A DNA stretch of 64,000 bases, from the NCBI GenBank assembly GCA_025656455.1, contig JAHXHS010000016.1:1-64000 (forward strand), read 5' to 3'. The stretch comes from Candidatus Thiodiazotropha sp. (ex Epidulcina cf. delphinae). GTDB taxonomy: Bacteria > Pseudomonadota > Gammaproteobacteria > Chromatiales > Chromatiaceae. The position numbers and the translations under genes were made by a program. Positions 1-7,807 of the stretch are shown in pieces; position 1 is the first letter of the stretch; every line of letters begins with the position of its first letter. The notes under the pieces were generated by a model that saw only the letters and a program-made list of their open reading frames with translations, was not told where the DNA came from and made no database searches.

Positions 1-137
1 TTCACCTTCAGAAGGGCGTTGTTTCCAACGGTCTTCGGTTCCGCCGTGAGCGCAACACTCAATACGGGTGGGTGGTTAACCCTTTCCCGACCGGGACTTT
101 CACCCTGCAAGATGCACCAAGCTTCGCTTGGCGCTCT
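1..137 (-). ncRNA. Probable 5' end of a group II intron (truncated by window edge)
   Basis: Read on the minus strand from about 137 leftwards, the sequence begins GAGCGCC, followed by a hairpin with CCAAGC/GCTTGG arms and then GTGCATC. This resembles the usual group II intron start (GUGYG, first hairpin). A GGGTGAAAGTCCC block follows, which is typical of bacterial group II intron domain I. No long ORF reads through. The junction falls inside the right core of the neighbouring attC site, where integron-associated group II introns are known to insert, although the classical group IIC-attC orientation is opposite to the cassettes and here it is the same. The intron body and any reverse transcriptase would lie left of the window. 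A non-coding cassette start is the alternative. Confidence 0.4.
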
Positions 138-214
138 AACGACAAGCGTAACTGGCGCATTTGAAAGGAGCGCAGCGACTGAAAAATGCGTCCATGTTTA
201 CGCGCTTGTTAGGC
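134..214 (-). repeat. Integron attC recombination site
   Basis: On the minus strand the site starts with GCCTAAC (208-214, a perfect RYYYAAC box) followed by AAGCGCG, and ends with CGCTTGT and GTTAGAG (134-140, GTTRRRY except the last base). Between them is an imperfect inverted repeat (ATGGACGCATTT against AAATGCGCCAGT) flanking a GCTGCG-rich tip. Length, the near-palindromic layout and the position just after the stop codon of the leftward cassette gene all fit an attC site recognised by an IntI integrase as folded single-stranded DNA. Confidence 0.82.
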
Positions 215-240
215 ATGATTCATAAATACTGGGGACGTGC

Positions 241-861
241 TTATTCTATACATTCATTAACCTCGCTTCCTTGCTTGTGTTTGTTTAAGTTCTCATCCAT
301 CTCTTGTTTCTGTCTAACACAATGAGCTGCCAGAATATTATAGATTTCATCCTTTTTTTCTTGATCAGGAATATCCGACTGCATGATGTTTTCTAATTCA
401 TGTTTAAGTGTCATGCCATTAAGCTTATAAATTGGATATAGATTTGTAATATGTGGAACCTTTGGAAATAGGGTCGTGAACTTAAACCAAGATTCATTTG
501 TTGCCCGAATTGTGTCTTGAATGAAGTACTCTATGTTTTCTTGCCGCCTACCATCTATTTTTTGACTTAAATAGTAGTGCAATTTATAAAGATCTCTATC
601 GAGACCTAGGTAAGCTAGTCTAGCCACTTGTTCGTCAGTACACATGCGGGTTTCAGGACGAAGATCATTCTCTAAACGATCATAAGTGTCAGAAAGAGAT
701 CTATAATCCTTTTCTAGTAGGTCATACTTGCTCTGAAAATATTCATCCCTTTTTCGATCTCGAAAAAAAACAAAATAAATAACCAGTACTACCGCAAGAC
801 CGAATGTGCTGAGGAAATTAATAAAAGATTGATTACCAAAAAGATCAGTGATAACGCTCAT
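241..861 (-). CDS. Integron cassette protein: membrane-anchored coiled-coil protein of unknown function
   Basis: This is the only complete gene between the attI-like core and attC, so it is the first cassette of the integron. I choose the ATG at 861 because TTGGAG lies eight bases upstream; an in-frame ATG at 900 lacks a ribosome site. The 206-residue product has one hydrophobic segment near residues 14-32 (about FLSTFGLAVVLVIYFVFF) followed by basic residues, then a charged, heptad-like stretch (SKYDLLEKDYRSLSDTYDRL) and a mostly helical C-terminal half. It probably sits in the inner membrane with its bulk in the cytoplasm. I do not recognise a family. Base composition is much more AT-rich than the rest of the window, as expected of a horizontally acquired cassette. 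Transcription would come from a Pc-like promoter between it and intI. Confidence 0.75.
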   Translation of the reverse strand: MSVITDLFGNQSFINFLSTFGLAVVLVIYFVFFRDRKRDEYFQSKYDLLEKDYRSLSDTYDRLENDLRPETRMCTDEQVARLAYLGLDRDLYKLHYYLSQKIDGRRQENIEYFIQDTIRATNESWFKFTTLFPKVPHITNLYPIYKLNGMTLKHELENIMQSDIPDQEKKDEIYNILAAHCVRQKQEMDENLNKHKQGSEVNECIE

Positions 862-950
862 ACTAGTTCTCCAACAGATTTCTATATATTGTATGAACAA
901 CCATTTTTCTTATAATCCTAAATCATTTTGCCTTTGCAGCATATTAAGAG

Positions 951-964
951 GCCTAACTATAGTT
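951..964 (-). other. attI-like core site next to the integrase
   Basis: GCCTAAC on the plus strand (951-957) is a perfect GTTRRRY core when read on the minus strand and marks the left end of the first cassette, 150 bases upstream of intI. It forms part of a 14-base perfect palindrome, CTAACTATAGTTAG (953-966 region). The position fits attI in a standard integron, where the cassette is joined next to, and reads away from, the integrase gene. The outer integrase-binding sites of attI are not evident to me. Confidence 0.6.
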
Positions 965-1039
965 AGATGACCTAAAAGTCGTGTTGTAACACGTCACTGT
1001 GACACCTAATCCCAAGGTTTCGTTTATAAGTACTTGATT

Positions 1040-1107
1040 AAAAGTTCTCATAATGTATTATACCGATATTATACAACCTAAATGGAATTTGAAAAAGGAC
1101 TGCCGCA
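1040..1107. promoter_or_regulatory. Divergent promoter region of intI and the cassette array (candidate)
   Basis: This AT-rich stretch contains two TATAAT motifs on the minus strand (in the inverted TATTATACCGATATTATAC block around 1057-1075). Either could be the -10 of a leftward Pc promoter for the cassette. For the rightward integrase an AAAGGA ribosome site lies eight bases before the ATG at 1108. No LexA box (CTGT-N8-ACAG) is visible, so SOS control of intI is not supported by the sequence. Confidence 0.35.
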
Positions 1108-2121
1108 ATGAGAAAGGAACCTCGCCTGCTTGATCGTGTTCGCGCCGCTATTCGGAAAAAAGGGTATAGCATCCGTACTGAACAGGCTTATGTCGATTGG
1201 ATTCGACGCTTTATCCTGTTCCATGACAAGCGTCACCCCATCGAAATGGAGAAGGCCGAGATAGAGGCATTTCTGTCGCATCTGGCCGTCAACAGAAACG
1301 TGGCGGCTTCCACGCAGAATCAGGCGCTCAGTGCACTCCTTTTCCTCTATCGCGAGGCGCTCGAACGGGATCTGCCCTGGCTCGACAATGTCACGCGAGC
1401 GAAAAAGCCGCGTCGTTTGCCGGTGGTTCTTAGCGCTGACGAGGTGGGTGGGCTGCTCAAAAAGCTCTCCGGGACCCAGTGGCTGATGGCGAGCCTGCTT
1501 TACGGTTCCGGGCTGCGACTGCTCGAATGCCTGCGGTTGCGGGTGCATGATATCGAGTTCGATAGGCGGCAGATCCTGGTCCGCAATGGGAAGGGGGGCA
1601 AGGACCGGGTGACGGTGCTGCCGGACCCGGCGGCCGAGACGTTGCGGCGCCAGATTGAACGGGTGCGAATCATCCATGAGGAGGATATCTCAGGTGGCTT
1701 TGGTGAAGTCTACCTCCCTTTTGCGCTGGAAAGAAAGTATCCCAATGCCGCCAGAACCTTCGGGTGGCAGTATGTTTTCCCGGCTGACAAGCTTTCGAGG
1801 GACCCCCGAAGCGGTAAGACCCGCCGCCATCACCTCGGTGAAGCGGTCTTGCAGCGTGCCATTAAACAGGCCGTGCGGGATGCGGGTATTGAAAAGCCGG
1901 CTTCGTGTCACTCACTTCGGCACTCGTTTGCGACCCATCTGTTGGAGCGGGGCCAGGATATCCGTACGGTGCAGGAGCTGCTCGGCCACAAGGATATCCG
2001 CACGACGCAGATCTATACACATATCATGGGGCGGGGCGCCTTGGGCGTGTCGAGCCCTTTAGAGCGGTTGCTGTCTGGCAGATTCGATGGTGGTTGTTTA
2101 CGGGCTGGTATGAGAGCCTAA
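1108..2121 (+). CDS. intI: Integron integrase (IntI-type tyrosine recombinase)
   Basis: The 337-residue product catalyses cassette recombination between attI and attC sites. It has an N-terminal SAM-like core-binding domain (about residues 5-90) and a tyrosine-recombinase catalytic domain. The catalytic set can be read: R137 (GSGLRLLE), H268 and R271 (CHSLRHSF), H294 (LLGHKD) and Y303 (TTQIYTH). The feature separating IntI from XerC/D is present, namely an extra segment around residues 195-245 with [19 protein letters not shown] and SRDPRSG motifs. The length is the same as class 1 IntI. It reads away from the cassette and attI core, the standard integron geometry. No frameshift or missing residue is seen, so it is probably active. 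Confidence 0.93.
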   Translation: MRKEPRLLDRVRAAIRKKGYSIRTEQAYVDWIRRFILFHDKRHPIEMEKAEIEAFLSHLAVNRNVAASTQNQALSALLFLYREALERDLPWLDNVTRAKKPRRLPVVLSADEVGGLLKKLSGTQWLMASLLYGSGLRLLECLRLRVHDIEFDRRQILVRNGKGGKDRVTVLPDPAAETLRRQIERVRIIHEEDISGGFGEVYLPFALERKYPNAARTFGWQYVFPADKLSRDPRSGKTRRHHLGEAVLQRAIKQAVRDAGIEKPASCHSLRHSFATHLLERGQDIRTVQELLGHKDIRTTQIYTHIMGRGALGVSSPLERLLSGRFDGGCLRAGMRA

Positions 2122-2435
2122 TCGGACATCCTTCATATTTCGATTAACTTTGAGTAAGTGTCCGCTTAAAAACAGTCTCAAGATCAAGGTGAAACGGATA
2201 ACCATCCTCCCTCTGCCCAATCCCGCCCCGGCGCGAGCGTGAAGCGCAGGTGAAACCGATCAAGCGGGCCTGAGTGTGTGCGAAGCGAGGATATTACGGA
2301 CCTGGAGCAGGAATAGCCGTTAAGTCAGGTAGCCGCTTCGCGTCAACCTGACCTACGATCACTACTACGAAAATTCGTAGGTCATGTTGCGCAGCTACGT
2401 GACATCACCATCCACGCGACATCCCGGTCACGCAA
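2122..2435. other. Intergenic region between intI and the RAYT; REP hairpins at its right end
   Basis: No gene is supported here. The left two thirds (2122-2320) show no recognisable signal. The right third holds the REP element pair annotated separately. Confidence 0.6.
2324..2404. repeat. REP element pair, copy 1
   Basis: Two hairpins lie side by side. The first runs from TCAGGTAGCCGC to GTCAACCTGACCTACGA (2324-2358); the second has GTAGGTCATGTTGC with CAGCTACGTGAC (2377-2403). The same two units recur as a pair at 37957-38028 and 45794-45866, and the first unit recurs alone at 2990-3023. Flanking a RAYT gene is the classic arrangement for REP sequences mobilised by such transposases. Confidence 0.75.
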
Positions 2436-2948
2436 TCACTCTGGAACCAAGCCTTCGATGCCTCTCGGCATCGTTTCTCCCCACCCCGCCAAATACATAC
2501 CCCGTTGAAAGTATTCGCCAAAGGATGACCAGCGATAATCCGCCACGGCCTTTGCCAAGCCATGTTTGACAGGATTGTAATGAATGTAATCCAGATGACG
2601 TTGCAGATCATTGTCATTCCGGATGATGTGATCCCAATAACGACGCTGCCAAACATGCCCTGTGGCATGCCACTCAACACGAGGAAAACGCCTCGCAAAC
2701 CGCAGCTTCACCGATTGCATAATGCGAGGAAATGATCCAGGAGTCTGTGGCAGGATGAGCTAGTGAAAATGTTCCTCAAGAATCGCATAACCAACCATGC
2801 GAAACGGCCATTCACCCTTGACCTCCCGCATTACCGACAACAGCAGCGCTTTGTGTTCATCGCATTTGAGATAGGGTTGTCGCCGGTGACAAACGGCGGT
2901 AATGAAAATAGGCGCATGATGAACGAAATAGCGTCGGATACGTGTCAT
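2436..2948 (-). pseudogene. REP-associated tyrosine transposase (RAYT, Y1/IS200-like), interrupted by an amber codon
   Basis: Two leftward segments in the same frame form one RAYT. The N-terminal part (start ATG at 2948 preceded by GGAGGG) has FVHHAPIFITAVCHRR and ends in AILEEHFH, the HUH-type metal-binding motif. A TAG at 2760-2762 follows immediately, and the frame continues with LILPQTPGSFPRIMQSVK, WQRRYWDHIIRN and HLDYIHYNPVKHGL, all RAYT hallmarks. Family members usually have Trp right after HFH, so a single TGG-to-TAG change explains the break. The whole reading length of about 170 residues is normal. It is probably inactive unless the codon is suppressed. REP hairpins lie on both sides. 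Confidence 0.82.
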
Positions 2949-2989
2949 TAGCCCTCCATGGCGGGTATTAAAGGTCTGGTCATTGTTTG

Positions 2990-3023
2990 TCAGGTAGCCG
3001 CTCTGCGTCAACCTGACCTACGA
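2990..3023. repeat. REP element, copy 2 (single unit)
   Basis: TCAGGTAGCCGC followed by GCGTCAACCTGACCTACGA repeats the first hairpin of the pair at 2324-2404 with a two-base change in the loop. It lies just upstream of the RAYT start, so the transposase gene is bracketed by REP units in the same orientation. It slightly overlaps the 3' end of the neighbouring nucleotidyltransferase gene. Confidence 0.75.
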
Positions 3024-3809
3024 TGCTGTATTTTGCAATCCCTCAATCTTTTTCATGCAGGCTTCCCGGGAAATGGATTTGAGAATTTGGATCCGCTCTG
3101 CCAGGGTGGTTAGTTCCGCTTCCGAGATGCGGTAGCGCTTGCTATACCGCGCATCGACATAGGCCCGGCGCAGCAGGTCGAAGAGGTGCTTTTCCGTTTT
3201 GCCGTCATTGGGAAAGATGGCGGCGAAACGGTGGTCGAAGCCGGCGGCTTGTTGAAACAGTTTTTCCATGTCGTGCTCCTTGGGGCGGTAGCCGGTATGC
3301 ACGAGCAGCAGGCAGGTGATGTAGCGTTCGGCGGATTGGTGGAGTTGAAATGCTGCGATCTTGTTCAATCCTGACTTAAACGCGGCCTCGTACATTTCGA
3401 AAAAGCCATCCGCACTCTCCATCCACTCCTGAAAATACTCCCGCGCATGCCGCAACATGACCTCGGGCGGCAGCTCCTTGGGCGGCCGGGCCAGTTTGTA
3501 GCGCTTGGCGTTGTGGAGCATGTAGCCCTCCTTCAGGATGTCCATGAAGAAGAAACGGCGCTCGGCGAGCATCTGGTTGACGTGCTGGATGGTGTGGACG
3601 ATGTAGTTGACGCGGGTGCCGTGCCGGCCGGGTTGCAGGGCTGCCTTGAGGTCGTTGTCGTAGGCGATGTCGCGCTCGTCGCCTTTGTCGGCGGTGACGA
3701 TGAGGATGTCGAAATCGGAGCGGTATTCGTAGGTGATGTGGTCCTCTTCGTATTGGTCTTCCACCCAGTCGCCCCGGGCGTGGGAGCCGAAGAGGATGAT
3801 CATCTCCAT
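3018..3809 (-). CDS. Fused nucleotidyltransferase (MNT) and HEPN-domain protein
   Basis: The start ATG is preceded by AGGAG at good spacing. The 263-residue protein has an N-terminal polymerase-beta-like nucleotidyltransferase domain (residues 1-110) with GSHARGD at 8-14 and the acidic pair in SDFDILIV around 31-38; an acidic insert separates these two motifs. A HEPN domain follows (about 125-255), with AAFQLHQSAERYITCLLL and YRPKEHDMEKLFQQA resembling the substrate-binding HEPN class. MNT and HEPN proteins usually occur as separate toxin-antitoxin-like partners in which the MNT adds AMP to the HEPN toxin; single-chain fusions exist but their role is unclear. The domain begins only seven residues before the GS motif, shorter than usual. 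It overlaps the REP unit at its 3' end and lies beside the integron. Confidence 0.8.
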   Translation of the reverse strand: MEMIILFGSHARGDWVEDQYEEDHITYEYRSDFDILIVTADKGDERDIAYDNDLKAALQPGRHGTRVNYIVHTIQHVNQMLAERRFFFMDILKEGYMLHNAKRYKLARPPKELPPEVMLRHAREYFQEWMESADGFFEMYEAAFKSGLNKIAAFQLHQSAERYITCLLLVHTGYRPKEHDMEKLFQQAAGFDHRFAAIFPNDGKTEKHLFDLLRRAYVDARYSKRYRISEAELTTLAERIQILKSISREACMKKIEGLQNTAS

Positions 3810-4083
3810 GGTGTTATCTCCTGACAGTCGTTCCCTGTACGCGGGGCCTTTCCGTTACGGCGATGCGCGTACTTCGTCCTATCAGGTGCGGTGGGTTTAT
3901 TCCCCGTGGGTATCGCGGGTCTGCTATTACGCCCCCGCCCAGCCTTGACGCCGGGCGCTATAACCGCCTGAGACAGGGTGCATCCTAGCGAAATGCAGGA
4001 GATTGTGGAAGAGGGAGCGCTACAAGGCTCAGGGGCAATAAATGCTACAATACTAAAACCCACCCCGCTGGCGACGGCTTCAC

Positions 4084-5283
4084 CTAACCCCCTCCCGCCT
4101 GGGCCGTCACTGTGAATCCAGGCCAAACCTGCGCCTCGCCATTCACCCCGATGCTGCGCGCCCGGCCGTTGGTCTTGGCGGTATACATGCGGTGATCGGC
4201 CAGTTCCACCTGGGATTTCCAGTCACTGAGCTTGTCCTCCTGGACCTCGGCGATGCCGATGCTGGCGGTGACGGGCTCTCCCTCGGGACGCTCGCCGACG
4301 CCTGCGCGCATAATCCGGCCAACGACCTCGTTCGCCTCGTTGGGATCGGCCGTCGGCAGAACGACGATAAACTCCTCGCCGCCCCAGCGAATGACGCTGT
4401 CGCCCTTGCGCACACTCTTGCAGAGTTGCTGGGCCGCGGCTTTCAGCACGCCGTCCCCCGCTTCATGCCCATAGGTGTCGTTGATGGCTTTGAAGTTGTC
4501 GAGATCGAAGTAGAGGATGGAGAGCGATGCCTGGTGCATCGACGCCAGGCGAAACTGCAGCTCAAGCATTTCGATGCCGGCGCGGCGGGTGAGCATGCCG
4601 GTCAGGACATCGTAGCTGGCATGGCTCACTTGTGAGAGCATGTAGCGCAACTGGCTGAGCGCGGAGAACAGCGCCACCCCGAGAATCAGCACCAGCAGCC
4701 AGAGGGTGGAGACCGCCTGGGGTATCTCGGCGGCCGTCTGCGGATAGGCGGTGAAGGCGGCCACCAGGAACATCGGCAGGGCGTACACCAGAAACTCCGC
4801 CAGGGTCAACGGGAACAGGGTCAGGCCGGCTACCATCACGAACGGCAACAGGGCATAGAGCTCCGCGAAGATCTGCTCGGTCCCGTGCAAGTCGTATGCC
4901 CCTATCAAGTGTGCGGACGCGAGGTAAAAAAGCGGCGTCACCGCCAGCATGCCGGCCAGCAGGCTGCGCGCCCGTTTCAGGGAGGGATCCTTGTACGCCT
5001 GCCAGGCAATGACGACAAAGGCCGCGGAGGCTAGCAACCGAATCAGCAGCAACCCATTCCATAGTTCGCCCGGCAGAAAGATAATGTCGACCACCGACCA
5101 GAGCGGCACCAGCACCGCGAACAGCACACTGAAGAAATAGACCCGGCTCTGTACGATAGCCGAGCGATGGCGGGAGATGGACAACCCATGCTCCTTGGTG
5201 GTGAACAACTCGAAGAGCTGATCGGCCGTATAGATACCTAGCGATTCACTGAGTGATATATACATGCTGGCGATAAACTTCAT
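4084..5283 (-). CDS. Membrane-bound diguanylate cyclase (GGDEF)
   Basis: The protein makes cyclic di-GMP from two GTP. The N-terminal half has about six hydrophobic segments (for example FFSVLFAVLVPLWSVVDII and LWLLVLILGVALFSAL), an inner-membrane sensory module of no family I can name. The C-terminal GGDEF domain contains DLDNFKAINDTYGHEAGD, the signature as GGEEF near residue 301, and an RKGD (RxxD) inhibitory site just before it, so product inhibition is expected. I choose the ATG at 5283; the longer frame would start with GTG at 5298. It stands alone and reads away from the acyltransferase gene. Confidence 0.88.
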   Translation of the reverse strand: MKFIASMYISLSESLGIYTADQLFELFTTKEHGLSISRHRSAIVQSRVYFFSVLFAVLVPLWSVVDIIFLPGELWNGLLLIRLLASAAFVVIAWQAYKDPSLKRARSLLAGMLAVTPLFYLASAHLIGAYDLHGTEQIFAELYALLPFVMVAGLTLFPLTLAEFLVYALPMFLVAAFTAYPQTAAEIPQAVSTLWLLVLILGVALFSALSQLRYMLSQVSHASYDVLTGMLTRRAGIEMLELQFRLASMHQASLSILYFDLDNFKAINDTYGHEAGDGVLKAAAQQLCKSVRKGDSVIRWGGEEFIVVLPTADPNEANEVVGRIMRAGVGERPEGEPVTASIGIAEVQEDKLSDWKSQVELADHRMYTAKTNGRARSIGVNGEAQVWPGFTVTAQAGGG

Positions 5284-5589
5284 TCCATTTATTCCCACAT
5301 CATTGTGGACGACAATATATCGCCTGTTGAGGCAATTGCTTAACCCCTATCCGGCCCGTTCATGACTCAGATCAAATTCTCCCCGATTAAAGGAAAAAGT
5401 CATCTGATTATTTGTGTCATGGCGCAGAAATGGCTATTGTTAAAGGCAGTCAATGCGCATTTCACCTGAAAAATCAGGCCTGACGGAACTGAAACCGCCC
5501 CAAACCAGGTCAGGGCTGATTCGGCAAGGCCTATGATCTGCGCAGTAGATTGGACTGGCTGAAACCCCTTTACGACCATGGAGTGATAC

Positions 5590-6366
5590 ATGGAGAGTCT
5601 TGCTGAGAACTTTTCACGCTACTTTCGTCCCCGCTACGCTGTCACCCGACACCAACAGCGATACAGTTACACCATCCGATACCAGGTATATGCCGAAGAG
5701 CTGGGCTGGGAGCCCCTGAACGACCACCGGCTCGAAATGGATGATTGCGACGACTACGCCCACCACTGTCTGTTGGAACACAAACGCACCGGCGATATTG
5801 CCGGAAGCGTTCGCCTGGTGGTGCCCCCGGCAGGCCAGCACGACGTCTGTCTACCCTATCAATTGCATGGTATCTCTTCCATCAACTCCGACAGACTGAG
5901 CAAATACTCGCCCGACAAGATCGGCGAGATATCGAGACTGGCGGTGCTGAACAGTTTCCGTCGCCGACCCAATGAGACGGGCAAGCCGTTTATCCTCGGC
6001 AAACACAACACCAACACGATCTTTACCGAAAAGGAGAAGCGTAACTTTCCCAACATCTCCATCGGTCTCTACCTTTCCGCCATTGCCATGGTGGATCTGT
6101 GCAATCTCGATCTGGCGCTGGTGGTGATGGAGCCCAGGCTGCAACGCCATTTAAAACGCTTCGGACTGTTTTTTCATCAAATCAGCAACCCCTTCGAATT
6201 CAGAGGCCAGCGGGCGCTGTTCGAATTGCCGGGCAACAAGCTGACCAACCACATGAACCCGCAAATCAAGGCCCTCTACGACTTGATCTACGAGGACCTC
6301 GCGGAACAACCCTGGTACATGCCACAGGAGAGACCCCCCATACATCAATTCAATGAACCGGTTTGA
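5590..6366 (+). CDS. PEP-CTERM/exosortase-associated GNAT-type acyltransferase
   Basis: The 258-residue protein resembles the acyltransferase family that accompanies PEP-CTERM/exosortase systems (distant kin of N-acyl-homoserine-lactone synthases). Features are TIRYQVYAEELGWEP near residue 30, EISRLAVLNSFRRRP near 118-132 (the GNAT core), and SIGLYLSAIAMVDLCNLDLALVVMEPRL near 157-184. GGAG lies six bases before the chosen ATG. The substrate is not known for this family; a role in modifying exopolysaccharide or sorted proteins is often proposed. Its stop overlaps the start of the downstream E1-like gene by 14 bases, implying coupled translation. A PEP-CTERM substrate is encoded at 46.4-47.0 kb; no exosortase is in this window. 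Confidence 0.8.
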   Translation: MESLAENFSRYFRPRYAVTRHQQRYSYTIRYQVYAEELGWEPLNDHRLEMDDCDDYAHHCLLEHKRTGDIAGSVRLVVPPAGQHDVCLPYQLHGISSINSDRLSKYSPDKIGEISRLAVLNSFRRRPNETGKPFILGKHNTNTIFTEKEKRNFPNISIGLYLSAIAMVDLCNLDLALVVMEPRLQRHLKRFGLFFHQISNPFEFRGQRALFELPGNKLTNHMNPQIKALYDLIYEDLAEQPWYMPQERPPIHQFNEPV

Positions 6367-7294
6367 CTACCAAACCGCCTTCTCGCGCAACATCGGCTGG
6401 GTCAGCGAGGCAGAACAACAACGCCTGCGCAACACCCGGGTTGCGATTGCCGGCATGGGGGGGGTCGGCGGCAGTCACTTGCTGACCCTGACCCGCCTGG
6501 GTGTGGGCCGTTTCAACCTGGCCGACTTCGACACCTTTGCGGTGGAGAACTTCAACCGTCAGGCGGGGGCCAATCTCAACACGGTCGACCGGCCCAAGCT
6601 CGATTGCCTGATCGAGATGGCGCTGTCGATCAACCCCACACTGCAGATCGAATCCTATGCGCAAGGGGTGGAGCCGGATCAGGCGGAGCCGTTCCTCATA
6701 GGTTGCGATCTCTATCTCGACGGGCTCGATTTCTTCGCCATGCCCGCCAGGCGCGCTGTCTTTGCCGCCTGCGAACGGCTCGGCATCCCGGCAGTGACGG
6801 CCGCACCCTTGGGAATGGGTACGGCGCTGCTCAGCTTCCTCCCGGGGAGGACCTCTTTCGAGGATTACTTCCGACTGGAGGGATATGACGAGTATCAGCA
6901 ATACCTGCGCTTTCTCGTGGGCCTGGCGCCGGGGAGACTCCACGCCGGCTATCTGGTGATGCCGGACCGCATCGACCTGGTAGCCAAGAGGGGCCCGTCC
7001 ACCCCCATGGGATGCGAACTCTGCGCCGGTTTCGCCGCCACCCAGGCGCTTAAACTCCTGTTGGGAAGGGGGAAGGTCCTGCCTGCTCCCTGGGGGCTGC
7101 AGTTCGACGCCTACCGGAACCGGTTGCGGCGCACCTGGCGGCCGGGCGGCAACCGGCACCCGCTGCAACGCCTGGCGATCCGGCTGGGCGGGCAGGGGCT
7201 GGCCAAACAGCTCGACGCCGCTCGTGACAGGCGGGGAGACTCGCGCGCTGAGACCCCTGGCATGGATTCAGTCAATGACCCAGGGTATGAATAA
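6353..7294 (+). CDS. E1-like ThiF/MoeB/HesA-family adenylyltransferase
   Basis: E1-like enzymes adenylate the C-terminus of ubiquitin-like proteins or other carboxylates. The Rossmann nucleotide site GMGGVGG is at residues 34-40, followed by DFDTFAVENFNRQ (58-70), which holds the ATP-contacting residues, and GLDFFAMPARRAVFAAC (125-140). One CxxC pair (C221, C224) is present, but the second zinc CxxC pair and an obvious catalytic cysteine after the crossover loop are not seen, so sulfur-carrier activation is uncertain. The 3' end overlaps the convergent PAS gene by 23 bases. It overlaps the PEP-CTERM acyltransferase by 14 bases, which suggests that the two act together. No ubiquitin-like protein gene is nearby. 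Confidence 0.82.
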   Translation: MNRFDYQTAFSRNIGWVSEAEQQRLRNTRVAIAGMGGVGGSHLLTLTRLGVGRFNLADFDTFAVENFNRQAGANLNTVDRPKLDCLIEMALSINPTLQIESYAQGVEPDQAEPFLIGCDLYLDGLDFFAMPARRAVFAACERLGIPAVTAAPLGMGTALLSFLPGRTSFEDYFRLEGYDEYQQYLRFLVGLAPGRLHAGYLVMPDRIDLVAKRGPSTPMGCELCAGFAATQALKLLLGRGKVLPAPWGLQFDAYRNRLRRTWRPGGNRHPLQRLAIRLGGQGLAKQLDAARDRRGDSRAETPGMDSVNDPGYE

Positions 7295-7796
7295 ACTCTT
7301 CATAGGTCGTGCCTTTGCTCGTTAAGAGCTCGACCAGCCATGACATTGAGGCGTCAGGCGCGTCCCTGGGGCCGGCCTGTTGTTCGATGCGCAGCATCTC
7401 CTGATAGACGGGGATGACAGCCTGTATGCCTTCGCGGCTGGGTTTACGGCGTACTGAAAAATAACCTGTCGGCTGACCGTCGACATCGTGATCTACCGTG
7501 ACATTGGCAAACACCCAATAGTAGTCCCCGGTCTTTGCCAAGTTCTTGACATAGGCAAAACACTCCTCGCCTGACTCGATGGTATTCCAGAGCAGACGGA
7601 ACACGCCGCGCGGCATGTCGGGATGGCGAATGATGTTGTGCTGCACGTCCAGCAATTCGGACTCAGTATATCTTGCGATCTTCATGAACACCCGGTTTGC
7701 ATAGGTGATGCGTCCTTTCAGATCGGTCTTGGAGACGATGAAATCGTTATCGTCCATGACGATTTCATGATCGGTGGGCAATATTGCATGCTTCAT
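7272..7796 (-). CDS. PAS-domain redox or aerotaxis sensor (Aer N-terminal type)
   Basis: The 174-residue soluble protein is almost entirely a PAS domain of the aerotaxis class: SKTDLKGRITYANRVF, IIRHPDMPRGVFRLLW, and KTGDYYWVFANVTVDHD (residues 22-115), which in Aer binds FAD. There is no membrane segment or signalling domain. A GAGGG ribosome site precedes the ATG, and it lies 11 bases downstream of the chemoreceptor gene on the same strand. The pair therefore looks like an Aer receptor split over two genes, with this protein as sensor. The cofactor is inferred from family resemblance only. Its end overlaps the convergent E1-like gene. Confidence 0.85.
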   Translation of the reverse strand: MKHAILPTDHEIVMDDNDFIVSKTDLKGRITYANRVFMKIARYTESELLDVQHNIIRHPDMPRGVFRLLWNTIESGEECFAYVKNLAKTGDYYWVFANVTVDHDVDGQPTGYFSVRRKPSREGIQAVIPVYQEMLRIEQQAGPRDAPDASMSWLVELLTSKGTTYEEFIHTLGH

Positions 7797-7807
7797 TTAC
7801 GCACCCT

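Noticed and set aside
1020-1107. LexA-controlled intI promoter
   Set aside because: No CTGT-N8-ACAG box is present between attI and the integrase start.
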